Numbered from the stretch's first letter, positions 42,097 to 50,530 are shown. The stretch is DNA of 64,000 bases from Collinsella sp. MSK.8.10 (GCF_019041915.1 NZ_JAHPYF010000007.1:1-64000), one strand, 5' to 3'. Program-made: numbers and translations. The notes: generated by a model not told the origin, from the letters alone.

Positions 42097-43437
42097 CTAA
42101 CTCCATTCAGCGATGTCGATCATTCTTTTGAGGCGCCACGTTAGCGCCTCTTTTAGATAAGGCAGTCTCGCTGTTAGAGCATCGTTTTTAGACAGAATCT
42201 CGATCGCCTCGTCGACAAAGCCTTCGAGTTTGTCTCCATCGAACCAGTCCATGTCCTCGACGAGCAGCATTTGTTTGGCGGGGCTTGAATGAAACTGCGC
42301 GCTGGTAAAACTGTGCCCTCCTGCCTTAAGCTCCTCTAGAGAAATATTGCACCAGAGCGATGAGCCCGAATCGAAGATGGGGGCAGGTCTGCAAGCTAGC
42401 GTATTGACGTTTCGCACAAGGCCAAAGTTACGCCAATGACGGTCATAGTTGGCGATGATGTCGTCGCATACGATCATGCGGTCCAGGGCATCCTTGACGC
42501 CTGTTACCCCGAGTTTCTCGCAGTTTGCTACATATCGCTCGTAGTCGGTTAGTCTTTCATCTGCGTTTGCGTACTGATTTACATAGAACGCAGGGACATA
42601 CTCTTCTTCATCAGTTAAGAAGACATCGCATATGCTCAGGGCGGAAGTGCCCGTGCCCTCGAGCGAGTAGGGCACATAATCGCAGGCGTTTAGGATGCGA
42701 CGATGGAGCGCGGTCGCTACCAGCTCGTTATATGGTTCTTGGTTCAGGTGCGCTCCTGCCTTATGCAGAATTCGACGCCTGCCCTCGCATGTCCAATACT
42801 TCTGAAGGTTGCCGTCCGAGGTGTTATCGGGCTTTGCGGTGGCTGCTTTGCCCTCTGGGGCGAAGGGTGCGATGGACAGAGAGACGTCGTCAAAAGCATT
42901 ATTGAAGAAGTTAATATCCTCCCACGCGAGACCGGAATCTTGGGGTCTAATCCAATACTGGTCGGATAGGGAGAGGCCGAGATTTCGCTGGATGAGTTCG
43001 TCGGGAACATCGACTGCTGCTTCTGCCAACAGGGATGCAAGCCCAATGCGTGCGAGCGGGATACCGCGGCCTCGCCACCAAATGCGGAAAGAGTCGAGCG
43101 ATATGGGGCTATTAGGGTCAAATACTCCAATGGGGGCGTGGGCGTAATCGATGCCGGCGCCGATGTGGGTAAAGTCTTTTCGCGATGTGCTGTAGACCAG
43201 CTGGGCGACTTCGTGCGTGCGGTTCATGAGGGTAAACGTAATCTCGCTTTTTCCATGGCCTCGACGGGGGCGTCCCCCCGTTTTGGTCACAGAGCGGAGT
43301 CGTGCGTTGACGCTGTCTTTGTCGATGAGCCATACACCAGAAGCCTTGCGTGCCTCAAGTGCTCCGTTTTTTATGAGCTCTTGCACCCTGCGCGGGGTGA
43401 TGTCGAGTAGCTCTGCAGCTTCCTTCGTGGTCAACAT
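42097..43437 (-). CDS. Excisionase-type HTH fused to a HipA-like kinase-fold protein
   Basis: The first 50 or so of 446 residues are an excisionase/MerR-like helix-turn-helix (MLTTKEAAELLDITPRRVQE, then KNGALEARKASGVWLIDKDS). The C-terminal half has HipA-like kinase features: NYDRHWRNFGL (about 329-341), similar to the HipA catalytic Asp/Asn loop, and APIFDSGSSLW (about 355-365), like its metal-binding motif. HipA proteins are Ser/Thr kinase toxins; here toxin and DNA-binding parts are one chain. Base composition is lower in GC than the neighbours, suggesting transfer. A 32-bp palindrome lies upstream. Phosphorylation activity is inference. Confidence 0.7.
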   Translation of the reverse strand: MLTTKEAAELLDITPRRVQELIKNGALEARKASGVWLIDKDSVNARLRSVTKTGGRPRRGHGKSEITFTLMNRTHEVAQLVYSTSRKDFTHIGAGIDYAHAPIGVFDPNSPISLDSFRIWWRGRGIPLARIGLASLLAEAAVDVPDELIQRNLGLSLSDQYWIRPQDSGLAWEDINFFNNAFDDVSLSIAPFAPEGKAATAKPDNTSDGNLQKYWTCEGRRRILHKAGAHLNQEPYNELVATALHRRILNACDYVPYSLEGTGTSALSICDVFLTDEEEYVPAFYVNQYANADERLTDYERYVANCEKLGVTGVKDALDRMIVCDDIIANYDRHWRNFGLVRNVNTLACRPAPIFDSGSSLWCNISLEELKAGGHSFTSAQFHSSPAKQMLLVEDMDWFDGDKLEGFVDEAIEILSKNDALTARLPYLKEALTWRLKRMIDIAEWS

Positions 43438-43455
43438 CGCGAAACCCTTCGCCAG

Positions 43456-43516
43456 AACGAATAGTTTTATCTATTCTATTGTAATTAAAACTATTCGTTC
43501 TAACGAATAGTTTTAA
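43456..43516 (-). promoter_or_regulatory. Operator array of the HTH-HipA-like gene
   Basis: A 32-bp palindrome (43485-43516) has perfect 15-bp arms, TTAAAACTATTCGTT and its complement, around CT. A third half-site AACGAATAGTTTTA lies at 43456-43469, closer to the gene. A minus-strand -10 box TACAAT (43478-43483) falls between them. The HTH of the downstream protein is the obvious candidate binder, giving autoregulation. Confidence 0.8.
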
Positions 43517-43598
43517 GATGTGGTCGGTCAAAGGGCCTGTTGCGCCCCGTCTGTAATTCCTTTATTCTTAATTGGCTTCGCGCGAAAGCGCCAAGTGT

Positions 43599-43673
43599 GC
43601 CAGTGTGGCGCAACGGTAGCGCAACTGATTTGTAATCAGTGGGTTGCAGGTTCGATTCCTGTCACTGGCTCCA
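43599..43673 (+). tRNA. tRNA-Thr (TGT)
   Basis: The 75-nt sequence folds with acceptor GCCAGTG/CACTGGC, D-stem GCGC/GCGC and anticodon stem ACTGA/TCAGT. The loop TTTGTAA gives anticodon UGU, and the T-loop is TTCGATT. The CCA is encoded. A weak CGGGC/GCCCG hairpin at 43682-43716 with TTTCTATTT may terminate it. Confidence 0.95.
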
Positions 43674-43779
43674 TGAAAGTTTCGGGCTTTGTTCTTTGTG
43701 GGACAGGGCCCGTTTCTATTTAGGTGGTGCGCCATCGGGTTAGTGCCCATCCCGTTTTTGGTTTGTCTCGTCCTCCAGT

Positions 43780-43920
43780 TTGTCTAAATCTGTAACACCA
43801 AGACCGATATTTGGCATCTAACTGTTACAGATTGAGATGAAACTTAGGGTGTTTTAGGAATATCTTGATCTGTAACATGTAGAAGCGGAATAGGCCTCTT
43901 GCTGTTACAGATTTAGACAA
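43780..43920. repeat. Nested TGTAACA palindromes (first locus)
   Basis: TTGTCTAAATCTGTAACA (43780-43797) is perfectly complementary to 43903-43920. Inside, TGTTACAGATTGAGAT (about 43823-43838) pairs with ATCTTGATCTGTAACA (about 43862-43877) with two mismatches. The whole 141-bp unit can form a large cruciform. The same building block occurs four more times near 54.5 kb. Confidence 0.7.
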
Positions 43921-43982
43921 GGGCGGGTGCGGACCTGGATGTCCTGCTCGAGCGTGGATTTCTGGACACGCGAGCGAAGAAA

Positions 43983-44013
43983 ATCTCCCGACCGGAGAAC
44001 AAGCGTGGATTAT
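43983..44013. repeat. CTCCCG/AGCGTGGAT dispersed repeat, copy 1
   Basis: A small hairpin TCTCC-cgacc-GGAGA is followed by AGCGTGGATTAT. The same pattern (25 of 31 positions identical) recurs at 48034-48064. The rest of the 530-nt gap between tRNA-Thr and the PTS gene holds only the TGTAACA unit and the terminator at 44070. Confidence 0.5.
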
Positions 44014-44069
44014 AAACTTGGATAGGGAGCTAACGTAAACACCGATTGTCTATCGACGGCTTTAGAAAC

Positions 44070-44104
44070 AACGACCCCGATTCCATTGTGGAATCGGGGT
44101 CGTT
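44070..44104. terminator. Terminator of the bgl-PTS operon
   Basis: A perfect 16-bp stem (44070-44085 with 44089-44104) has a TTG loop. On the minus strand GTTTCT follows, about 100 nt after the PTS stop codon; on the plus strand TTGTG follows. Confidence 0.8.
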
Positions 44105-44205
44105 TGTGCCTCAGGAATCCGAATGGATTAATCGAGCTCCTAAGGACCTTCTTGGGTTCTTGCTAATGGTCTGCCGAGGATGTCTCCAATGCAAACAGCG
44201 GGCAT

Positions 44206-45606
44206 CTACTCAATATAGCTGGGGTTCTTCTTGATGATCACGCGTGCAGCGATGAAGGAGACGACGATGGCGATGATGGCGACTACGCATGCCAGCACGA
44301 AGTTGCCCATGGACCCATCGGGAGCGATAAAGATGAGTGCCGAAAGAAGGCCGGGGCATGCTCCCGCAACATACTCTTTCAGAACAAAGATGCCTGCAGG
44401 GAGTCCAGCGCAGAGCGCGCCGATTGCCGTGCCGACAAGCAGGCGGGGACGCTCGATGAGGCAACCGTAGAACGCGGGCTCGGTTACGCCACAGAGTGCG
44501 GTGACGGCAACCGTGGTGACCATACCCCTCTTCTCTTTGTTTCCCTTCATGGCAGTTGCCAGGGCGAGGCTCGTGCCACCAATGCAGAGGTTCGAGATGA
44601 ATCCAAAGATAATGGGTGCCCAACCGAGCTGCGCCAAGCTCGTAACTTCGATTGCGATGTAGGCCTTATCAAGACCGAGCATGACAAAATAGGGGTTAAG
44701 GGCTGCAAGGATTGGAGTAGCGATAAATGCCACGTTATCCATGAGCCACGTGACGGCATCACTCAGCGCGTAGCCCATCATGCTGCCGGCGGGGCCGAGG
44801 ATAATCAGCTCAACAGGCACGACGATGAACATGGTGAGTAGCGGCTTCAAGAACAGTTTGGTAACGTCCGGGATGATTTTCTGAAGACCGCGATCAACAA
44901 AGTACATGAACACAACGCCCAGTACGATTGGCACCACCGTGCTCGAGTAGTCATTCGTCGGGATGGGGATGCCAAGAAAGTCGAGACCCTCAGCACCGCT
45001 AATAGACGAGCTAATCATGATTGCGCCCAGCAGCGCGCCCATGATAGGCTGCATCTTCATGACGGCGGCGAGCTGGTAGCCGAGGTAAACGGGCAGGAAG
45101 CTAAATGAGGCACTGAAGATCGCCAGCAGAACCTGGGCAGTTCCACTATCGGTGCTCAATCCACAATAATTGACCAGGAGATTCTTAATCGAAAGAATGA
45201 GTCCGCCTACGATGAGCGCCGGGACGATGGGCATGAATACCTGTGCGGAGACATTTCCGAATTTCTCAACCAGGCTCATGGCAGTGTTGCCGCTTTTGAT
45301 ACCCTCTGCAAGATCCTTGGCGGTTTGGGCATCGTCGGCAACCGCGCCGCCGCCGACTTCGATTCCCGCGAAGTCGAGGAAGTCGTTGTAAGCCTCGGTG
45401 ACGTTGGGGCCGATGATCACCTGAAGCTGGCCACCGCTGACTACTGCCCCGAGCGCCTGATCGGCCGATTTGGCGAGCTGGAGATCGATGATCGAGGTGT
45501 CTCGTGCGTCGATGCGAAGGCGCGTCGCACAATGAGTTACCGATGTAATGTTCTCTTTGCCGCCAACAGCCTTTAGGACTGTTTCGGACATTGCCTGATA
45601 TTTCAT
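44206..45606 (-). CDS. PTS transporter subunit EIIBC, beta-glucoside type
   Basis: This membrane permease takes up and phosphorylates a sugar. The 466-residue protein has an EIIB domain with the phosphorylated cysteine in VTHCATRLRI (Cys26). A linker is followed by the EIIC domain of about ten helices, with FMPIVPALIVGGLI and the ALCGVTEPAFYG motif. The glucoside-type EIIA domain is absent from this chain and from the locus, so EIIA must come from elsewhere. AGGAG precedes the start. The glycosidase gene lies 9 nt upstream, which points to a phosphorylated beta-glucoside as product. Confidence 0.92.
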   Translation of the reverse strand: MKYQAMSETVLKAVGGKENITSVTHCATRLRIDARDTSIIDLQLAKSADQALGAVVSGGQLQVIIGPNVTEAYNDFLDFAGIEVGGGAVADDAQTAKDLAEGIKSGNTAMSLVEKFGNVSAQVFMPIVPALIVGGLILSIKNLLVNYCGLSTDSGTAQVLLAIFSASFSFLPVYLGYQLAAVMKMQPIMGALLGAIMISSSISGAEGLDFLGIPIPTNDYSSTVVPIVLGVVFMYFVDRGLQKIIPDVTKLFLKPLLTMFIVVPVELIILGPAGSMMGYALSDAVTWLMDNVAFIATPILAALNPYFVMLGLDKAYIAIEVTSLAQLGWAPIIFGFISNLCIGGTSLALATAMKGNKEKRGMVTTVAVTALCGVTEPAFYGCLIERPRLLVGTAIGALCAGLPAGIFVLKEYVAGACPGLLSALIFIAPDGSMGNFVLACVVAIIAIVVSFIAARVIIKKNPSYIE

Positions 45607-45615
45607 CTCTTTCTC

Positions 45616-47034
45616 CTAACCTTCCTGCTCCTGATACTTCGAGATAAGGTCTCGGTACCAATACCAGCTCTTTTTGGGGGTGCGCTCCAGATTGTTCTCG
45701 AAGTCGATATGGACAAGTCCGTATCGTTTTTCGTAGCCGTTGATCCAGCTATACAGATCCATCGTCGACCAGAGGTAGTAGCCCTCAACGCGCGCGCCGT
45801 CGCGCTTAGCCCTCATCATGTGCTCGATGAACTGGCCCAGAAGCTCGATGCGGTCATCATCGTGGATCATTCCGTCTGCGTCTGGTTGCTCATAGGCGCC
45901 ATGTCCGTTTTCCGTAATAAAGATGCGGGGCGCGTCATAGCGCTCGTGGACATCCATGATGGTTGAATACATGCAACTTGGGAGTATTTCGCGGCCCCAT
46001 TTATTGCGGGGAACATTGCTGTCGCGGGCGCTTTCAAACAAGGGCGCAATGCATTTTCCTTCGACCTTTTTGCTCGAACCGCCCTTATTGTTCGCCGAAA
46101 CGGCAAGCTCTCCACCGTGCCAGTCGGTTACATACTCTCGGCAATACACGTTGAGTCCAATAAAATCGACTTTACCGTCTCTGAATTCTTCTACGTCATT
46201 TGGGGATCGATAGAGCGAGACGCCAAGTTTTTCAAGGATTTCGTCCATTTCTGGCGGCAGTTGACCCTGAAGCGCTGGTGCCAGAATCATGCGATTGGCG
46301 AAAAAGTCTGCGTATCGAAATACGTCATCAGGGTGCTCGGTTGCCGGGTCGAGTTCGACAACGCCGCCATCGTGGACGGCGCCGATGATGCCGTCGTAGC
46401 CCATTTGACGATATGCTCGGACTGCGAGTGCGCTTGCGCGCATCAGGTTGTATTGAAACTGCATGTACGACTGAACGTCGAGCGATCGATTGGGGGGATA
46501 GTTGCCCAACATGTTTACGCAGTAGCTGTAGAAATGCGGCTCGTTAACGGTAGCCCAGATTTTGACGCGGTCTCCAAAGCGCTCAAAGCAAATCTTGGCG
46601 TATTTGCAGAACCACTCTGCCATGTCGTTGTTCAGCCATCCGCCTTTGCAAGCAAGCGTGAATGGCAGATCGTAATGGAACAGCGTAACGTTGGGCTCTA
46701 TGCCATTTTCGAGGCAGCAATCAATGACTCGATTATAAAAATCGATACCCTCTTCATTCACTTCGCCGATACCCGTGGGGATGATTCGACTCCATGAAAG
46801 AGAGAAGCGATAGGTGTTTTGTCCGCCTTCTTTCATCATGCGGATATCTTCTTCATAGCGATGGTAGAAGTCGCAAGATACATCACCGTCAACATGGTTG
46901 ATGTTCTTATTGCTTGTGTGGTTAAAGAAATCCCACTCGCCGAGGCCTTTGCCGTCTTCGTTCCAGGCACCCTCGCACTGATAAGACGCCGTGGCGGAAC
47001 CCCAGAGAAACGGCATGTTGTTCACGTTGCCCAT
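45616..47034 (-). CDS. 6-phospho-beta-glucosidase (GH1)
   Basis: This cytoplasmic GH1 enzyme hydrolyses the sugar phosphate delivered by the PTS. The 472-residue protein shows FLWGSATASYQCEGAWNEDG at the N-terminus. The acid/base glutamate is in TVNEPH and the nucleophile in ITENGHG; YYLWSTMDLYSWINGYEKRY also fits. The start at 47034 has AAAGGGG before it; an upstream in-frame ATG lacks one. Phospho-substrate preference is inferred from the PTS partner. It shares a 112-nt divergent region with the RpiR regulator. Confidence 0.9.
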   Translation of the reverse strand: MGNVNNMPFLWGSATASYQCEGAWNEDGKGLGEWDFFNHTSNKNINHVDGDVSCDFYHRYEEDIRMMKEGGQNTYRFSLSWSRIIPTGIGEVNEEGIDFYNRVIDCCLENGIEPNVTLFHYDLPFTLACKGGWLNNDMAEWFCKYAKICFERFGDRVKIWATVNEPHFYSYCVNMLGNYPPNRSLDVQSYMQFQYNLMRASALAVRAYRQMGYDGIIGAVHDGGVVELDPATEHPDDVFRYADFFANRMILAPALQGQLPPEMDEILEKLGVSLYRSPNDVEEFRDGKVDFIGLNVYCREYVTDWHGGELAVSANNKGGSSKKVEGKCIAPLFESARDSNVPRNKWGREILPSCMYSTIMDVHERYDAPRIFITENGHGAYEQPDADGMIHDDDRIELLGQFIEHMMRAKRDGARVEGYYLWSTMDLYSWINGYEKRYGLVHIDFENNLERTPKKSWYWYRDLISKYQEQEG

Positions 47035-47105
47035 GAATCCCCTTTCCATCATTCAACACGGTGGATACGTGTGACGGAATTACGATTAAGATGACGTCAA
47101 CTGAT

Positions 47106-47143
47106 TTGAATCATAGGAGAACGACCAAAGCTGTTTGATTCAA
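47106..47143. promoter_or_regulatory. Inverted repeat in the bgl/rpiR divergent region
   Basis: TTGAATCA (47106-47113) and TGATTCAA (47136-47143) form an 8-bp inverted repeat with a 22-bp spacer. It lies between the divergent glycosidase and RpiR genes and is a candidate site for the RpiR-family regulator. Confidence 0.4.
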
Positions 47144-47185
47144 TAAATGAACCATAATATCGAGGAGAGCGGAAAGAGGGATCAC

Positions 47186-48019
47186 GTGAATATCAATGAC
47201 TTCGATGTGCTCAATCGCATTAGCTCCATCATCAACAGCGAGTTTGGGTCAAACGATGCCGCCATCGCTCGATATCTCATCGCTCACATTAGGCGTTCGA
47301 GCGAAATCAATGTTGCCGCAATAACCCGCGATGCATTCGTGACCCGTTCCGCTGTTCGTCGTTTCTGCAATCGATTGGGCTACCAGTCTCTTAGCGATTT
47401 GAAAGAATCATTTACTCAATCAGTCTTTCCAAGCGACTTAAGCCATCGAGAGGAGGAATTTGGCTACGAGGAGTACAGGGCAGAGCTCGACGTTCGCATG
47501 ATCGAGATGTTCGCTGAGGTCGAAAGCGGCGTGTCCGATATCGCTATTAAGCACCTTGCCGACGAAATTGATGGCCATAAAAACGTTGAAATCTGGTGCA
47601 CCAATAATGTGAGCGCCAATCTCGTACGATTTCAGCAGGAAATGTTTTATGCGGGCAAGATAGTTCGCATAGTTGCTGGGGCTAACGTCGCGGAATTGAA
47701 AAACATGGGAGACGCTTCGCAGTCATTGATAATTCTCGTATCGGTCTCCGGGCTATTTGTGTCACAGGCGCGTGAGTATCTTGAGTGCCGTTCGGGCAGG
47801 AAGATTCTAATTACTGCGTTTAGCAACGATGACAAATCGAGGTCTTTTGACCGTGTATATCGTCTTGGTAATGCAGGAAACGGAATTGACCGACTCGGCG
47901 TTTATTCGAAATACGCCATGACTTATTTCTTCGACTTGCTATCGTCGTGTTACTTGAGTCGCTACCCCTGCACCAAGGGGGAGCCGCTCTATGGGTCTAC
48001 TTTGGCCTGGCCCGAGTAG
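47186..48019 (+). CDS. MurR/RpiR family transcriptional regulator
   Basis: RpiR proteins sense phosphosugars and control nearby sugar genes. The protein has the N-terminal HTH_6 domain (DFDVLNRISSIINSEFGSND, then VTRSAVRRFCNRLGYQSLSD, the recognition region). A SIS phosphosugar-binding domain follows (VEIWCTNNVSANLVRFQQEM onward, with the ILVSVSG loop). The GTG at 47186 is preferred because AAAGAGGG precedes it; an in-frame ATG at 47147 gives 290 residues but has no ribosome site. It is divergent from the PTS/GH1 operon, which it most likely controls. Confidence 0.88.
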   Translation: MNINDFDVLNRISSIINSEFGSNDAAIARYLIAHIRRSSEINVAAITRDAFVTRSAVRRFCNRLGYQSLSDLKESFTQSVFPSDLSHREEEFGYEEYRAELDVRMIEMFAEVESGVSDIAIKHLADEIDGHKNVEIWCTNNVSANLVRFQQEMFYAGKIVRIVAGANVAELKNMGDASQSLIILVSVSGLFVSQAREYLECRSGRKILITAFSNDDKSRSFDRVYRLGNAGNGIDRLGVYSKYAMTYFFDLLSSCYLSRYPCTKGEPLYGSTLAWPE

Positions 48020-48033
48020 TTGCGGCTCTTTAG

Positions 48034-48115
48034 TTCTCCCGCCTGGAGAATGAGCGTGGATAATCTGCCGCTTTGGCCTTAGGGCCGCGCTAAAAGTGGG
48101 AGATTATCCACGCTC
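48034..48115. repeat. CTCCCG/AGCGTGGAT repeat, copy 2, with 15-bp inverted repeat
   Basis: TTCTCC-cgcct-GGAGAA is followed by GAGCGTGGATAATCT (48052-48066), which is perfectly complementary to 48101-48115 across 34 nt. The beginning matches the copy near 43.98 kb. Beyond it, up to the tRNA promoter near 48321, no gene or further clear signal was seen. Confidence 0.55.
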
Positions 48116-48320
48116 GATCGTGCCGGAAAAGCCCGATCGCGACCTATGTAATAGTGCGAGAGGGTCGTTATCGAAGGTCAATGCTGCAGACGTACTCCAC
48201 CGTGACAAAGTGTTCCCTCGGGAAATGGCACCAGCGCAGCCAAATCCACCGTTCTTCATATCTAAACTCAACAAAACCGCAGGTCGCGGGGCTATAGATA
48301 CGCCCGGAACCGTGTATCTA

Positions 48321-48360
48321 GAGGTTTTCGTTGACAGCCCCCAAGGTTGCATCGTATTAT
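48321..48360 (+). promoter_or_regulatory. Promoter of the tRNA-Tyr/Thr/Met cluster
   Basis: TTGACA (48331-48336) and TATTAT (48355-48360) are 18 nt apart. The 18-nt block GAGGTTTTCGTTGACAGC (48321-48338) recurs exactly before rpmG at 50164-50181, marking a shared promoter module for translation genes. Confidence 0.8.
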
Positions 48361-48422
48361 CTTTTTCGTTCGCGGGGGCGGCGGTCCAAAAGACCAAAGA
48401 ACCTGCGGATACTTGCACGATT

Positions 48423-48504
48423 GGGAGTTTGCCCGAGTGGTTAATGGGGACGGGCTGTAAACCCGTTGGCTCTGCCTACATAGGTTCGAATCCTATAGCT
48501 CCCA
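48423..48504 (+). tRNA. tRNA-Tyr (GTA)
   Basis: The 82-nt class II tRNA has acceptor GGGAGTT/AGCTCCC and anticodon stem ACGGG/CCCGT, with loop CTGTAAA giving GUA. A long variable arm and T-loop TTCGAAT are present. CCA is not encoded (ACCC follows). Confidence 0.94.
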
Positions 48505-48514
48505 CCCGTCAAGT

Positions 48515-48590
48515 GCCTGTATAGCTCAGTCGGTAGAGCACTTCGTTGGTAACGAAGAGGTCACCAGTTCAAGTCTGGTTGCAGGCTCCA
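48515..48590 (+). tRNA. tRNA-Thr (GGT)
   Basis: The 76-nt sequence has acceptor GCCTGTA/TGCAGGC and D-stem GCTC/GAGC. The anticodon stem CTTCG/CGAAG has loop TTGGTAA, giving GGU. The CCA is encoded. It starts 10 nt after tRNA-Tyr. Confidence 0.95.
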
Positions 48591-48593
48591 TCC

Positions 48594-48670
48594 GGCGGTG
48601 TAGCTCAGTTGGTTAGAGCACACGGTTCATACCCGTGGCGTCACTGGTTCGAATCCAGTCACCGCTACCA
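48594..48670 (+). tRNA. tRNA-Met (CAT), elongator type
   Basis: The 77-nt sequence has acceptor GGCGGTG/CACCGCT with a G-U first pair. The anticodon stem CACGG/CCGTG has loop TTCATAC (CAU). The CCA is encoded. It lacks the three G-C pairs and C-A end mismatch of initiator tRNA, so it is elongator Met; a lysidine-modified tRNA-Ile cannot be excluded. Confidence 0.92.
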
Positions 48671-48681
48671 TAGGTAACACG

Positions 48682-48712
48682 GTGGCTTCTCAATAGTATG
48701 TTGAGAGGCCAC
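48682..48712 (+). promoter_or_regulatory. Hairpin between tRNA-Met and tuf
   Basis: GTGGCTTCTCAA and TTGAGAGGCCAC pair (one G-U) around TAGTATG. No T-tract follows, so tuf may be co-transcribed with the tRNAs and the hairpin may mark processing or stabilise the tuf mRNA end. Confidence 0.5.
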
Positions 48713-48766
48713 TATGGTATAAAGGCAAAGTCCCGTCCGGGGACGACCTGTTTAGAGGAGGGCTTT

Positions 48767-49957
48767 ATGGCCAAAGAGAAGTTTGAGCGCACTAAGCCGC
48801 ATGTTAACATCGGCACCATTGGTCACGTCGACCACGGCAAGACCACGCTGACCGCCGCCATCACCAAGGTTCTCTCCGAGACCGAGGGCTGCAAGGCTGA
48901 CTTCACTGCGTTCGAGAACATCGACAAGGCTCCCGAGGAGCGCGAGCGCGGCATTACGATCTCCGTCTCCCACGTCGAGTACGAGACTGCTGCCCGTCAC
49001 TACGCTCACGTTGACTGCCCGGGCCACGCTGACTACGTCAAGAACATGATCTCCGGTGCTGCTCAGATGGACGGCGCTATCCTGGTCATCGCCGCTACCG
49101 ACGGCCCCATGGCTCAGACTCGCGAGCACATCCTGCTCGCCCGTCAGGTCGGCGTTCCCTACATCGTCGTCTTCCTGAACAAGTGCGACATGGTCGACGA
49201 TGACGAGCTTATCGACCTCGTCGAGATGGAGACCCGTGAGCTCCTCTCCGAGTACGATTTCCCCGGCGACGATATCCCCGTCATCCGTGGTTCCGCTCTG
49301 GGCGCTCTCGAGGGCGACGCCAAGTGGATGGATGCTATCCGCGAGCTCATGAAGGCCGTCGACGAGTACATCCCGACGCCTGCTCGTAACAACGACCTCC
49401 CGTTCCTGATGGCCGTTGAGGACGTTATGACCATCTCCGGCCGTGGTACCGTTGCTACCGGCCGTGTCGAGCGCGGTGAGCTCAAGCTCAACGAGCCCGT
49501 CGAGATCGTCGGCATCAAGGATACCCAGAACACCGTTGTTACCGGTATCGAGATGTTCCGTAAGTCCATGGACTTCTGCGAGGCTGGCGACAACGTCGGT
49601 CTGCTGCTTCGCGGCATCAAGCGTGAGGACATCGAGCGCGGCCAGGTTCTCTGCAAGCCCGGTTCGGTTACCCCGCACACCAAGTTCACCGGCGAGATCT
49701 ACGTTCTGACCAAGGAGGAGGGCGGCCGTCACACCCCGTTCTTCGATGGTTATCGTCCTCAGTTCTACTTCCGTACCACCGACGTTACTGGTACGGTCAA
49801 GCTCCCCGAGGGCACCGAGATGGCTATGCCTGGTGACCACATCACCATCGAGGGCGACCTCATCCACCCGATCGCCATGGAGGAGGGCCTGCGCTTCGCT
49901 ATCCGCGAGGGTGGCCACACCGTCGGTTCGGGCATCGTCTCCACGATCATTGAGTAA
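48767..49957 (+). CDS. tuf: Elongation factor Tu
   Basis: EF-Tu delivers aminoacyl-tRNA to the ribosome. The 396-residue GTPase has GHVDHGKTT (P-loop, about 19-27), the switch region [21 protein letters not shown] and NKCDMVDD. Beta-barrel domains 2 and 3 end in [21 protein letters not shown] precedes the ATG at 48767. Codon use is strongly biased, as expected for a very highly expressed gene. It follows three tRNA genes and has its own strong terminator. Neither fusA nor rpsG is adjacent. Confidence 0.97.
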   Translation: MAKEKFERTKPHVNIGTIGHVDHGKTTLTAAITKVLSETEGCKADFTAFENIDKAPEERERGITISVSHVEYETAARHYAHVDCPGHADYVKNMISGAAQMDGAILVIAATDGPMAQTREHILLARQVGVPYIVVFLNKCDMVDDDELIDLVEMETRELLSEYDFPGDDIPVIRGSALGALEGDAKWMDAIRELMKAVDEYIPTPARNNDLPFLMAVEDVMTISGRGTVATGRVERGELKLNEPVEIVGIKDTQNTVVTGIEMFRKSMDFCEAGDNVGLLLRGIKREDIERGQVLCKPGSVTPHTKFTGEIYVLTKEEGGRHTPFFDGYRPQFYFRTTDVTGTVKLPEGTEMAMPGDHITIEGDLIHPIAMEEGLRFAIREGGHTVGSGIVSTIIE

Positions 49958-49984
49958 ATTAGCTCTCTGATATAGCTGACTTAG

Positions 49985-50019
49985 AGAACCCGGCACTTAT
50001 ATGGGTGCCGGGTTCTTTT
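49985..50019 (+). terminator. Terminator after tuf
   Basis: AGAACCCGGCAC and GTGCCGGGTTCT form a perfect 12-bp stem with an 8-nt loop, followed by TTTTC. The 140 nt from here to the rpmG promoter show no gene. Confidence 0.92.
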
Positions 50020-50163
50020 CTACGCGGGGGCTTGTTCCCTGCCGATTGCGCTTTGCTCGCCCCTTTGCTCGCCCTTAAGCCGAGCGTGAGGGATCGATTA
50101 GCTCTCGTTGGCTTCATTGATGTGTTTCAAATATGAATGGATCCACCGAGAACCAATTGACTC

Positions 50164-50203
50164 GAGGTTTTCGTTGACAGCACTTACGTAGAGCTGATAA
50201 AGT
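50164..50203 (+). promoter_or_regulatory. Promoter of rpmG-tRNA-Trp-secE
   Basis: TTGACA (50174-50179) and a -10-like TAAAGT (50198-50203) are 18 nt apart. The same 18-nt block GAGGTTTTCGTTGACAGC covers the -35 as at the tRNA-Tyr promoter. Confidence 0.7.
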
Positions 50204-50248
50204 ATCAACTCGTGCCCGTACGGGGCGGAAATGAAAGGTTCAGGATAC

Positions 50249-50398
50249 ATGCGTACTCTAGTTACTCTTGCGTGCACTGAGTGCAAGCGCCGCAACTATA
50301 CGACCACCAAGAACAAGTCGACCATGCCTGATCGTATGGAGATCAAGAAGTATTGCCCCTGGTGCCGTCACCACACGCTGCACAAAGAGACTCGCTAG
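50249..50398 (+). CDS. rpmG: 50S ribosomal protein L33
   Basis: This is a 49-residue ribosomal protein of the large subunit. The translation [20 protein letters not shown] continues to a second cysteine pair in [10 protein letters not shown], so it is the zinc-binding C+ form with two CxxC motifs. AAAGGTTCAGG lies before the ATG. rpmG-tRNA-Trp-secE-nusG-rplK-rplA is the standard arrangement in actinobacteria and Gram-positive bacteria. Confidence 0.95.
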   Translation: MRTLVTLACTECKRRNYTTTKNKSTMPDRMEIKKYCPWCRHHTLHKETR

Positions 50399-50411
50399 TC
50401 TCTAGTCACAT

Positions 50412-50487
50412 ACGCCAGTAGTTCAATTGGTAGAGCATCGGTCTCCAAAACCGAGTGTTGAGGGTTCGAGTCCTTCCTGGCGTGCCA
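50412..50487 (+). tRNA. tRNA-Trp (CCA)
   Basis: The 76-nt sequence has acceptor ACGCCAG/CTGGCGT. The anticodon stem TCGGT/ACCGA has loop CTCCAAA, giving anticodon CCA, and the T-loop is TTCGAGT. The terminal CCA is encoded. It lies between rpmG and secE. Confidence 0.95.
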
Positions 50488-50496
50488 GTCATTATT

Positions 50497-50530
50497 CCGT
50501 AAGCTCCCACTTGGGGGCTTACGGTTTACT
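50497..50530 (+). terminator. Hairpin between tRNA-Trp and secE
   Basis: CCGTAAGC (50497-50504) and GCTTACGG (50517-50524) pair, then TTTACTC. It probably ends the tRNA transcript partially, with read-through into secE. Confidence 0.65.

Noticed and set aside
43780..43920. CRISPR-like array from repeated TGTAACA blocks
   Set aside because: The blocks alternate in orientation and spacing is irregular; no cas genes are present.
48096..48524. Plus-strand frame of 142 codons before tRNA-Tyr
   Set aside because: It overlaps the promoter and the tRNA-Tyr gene and has no ribosome site.
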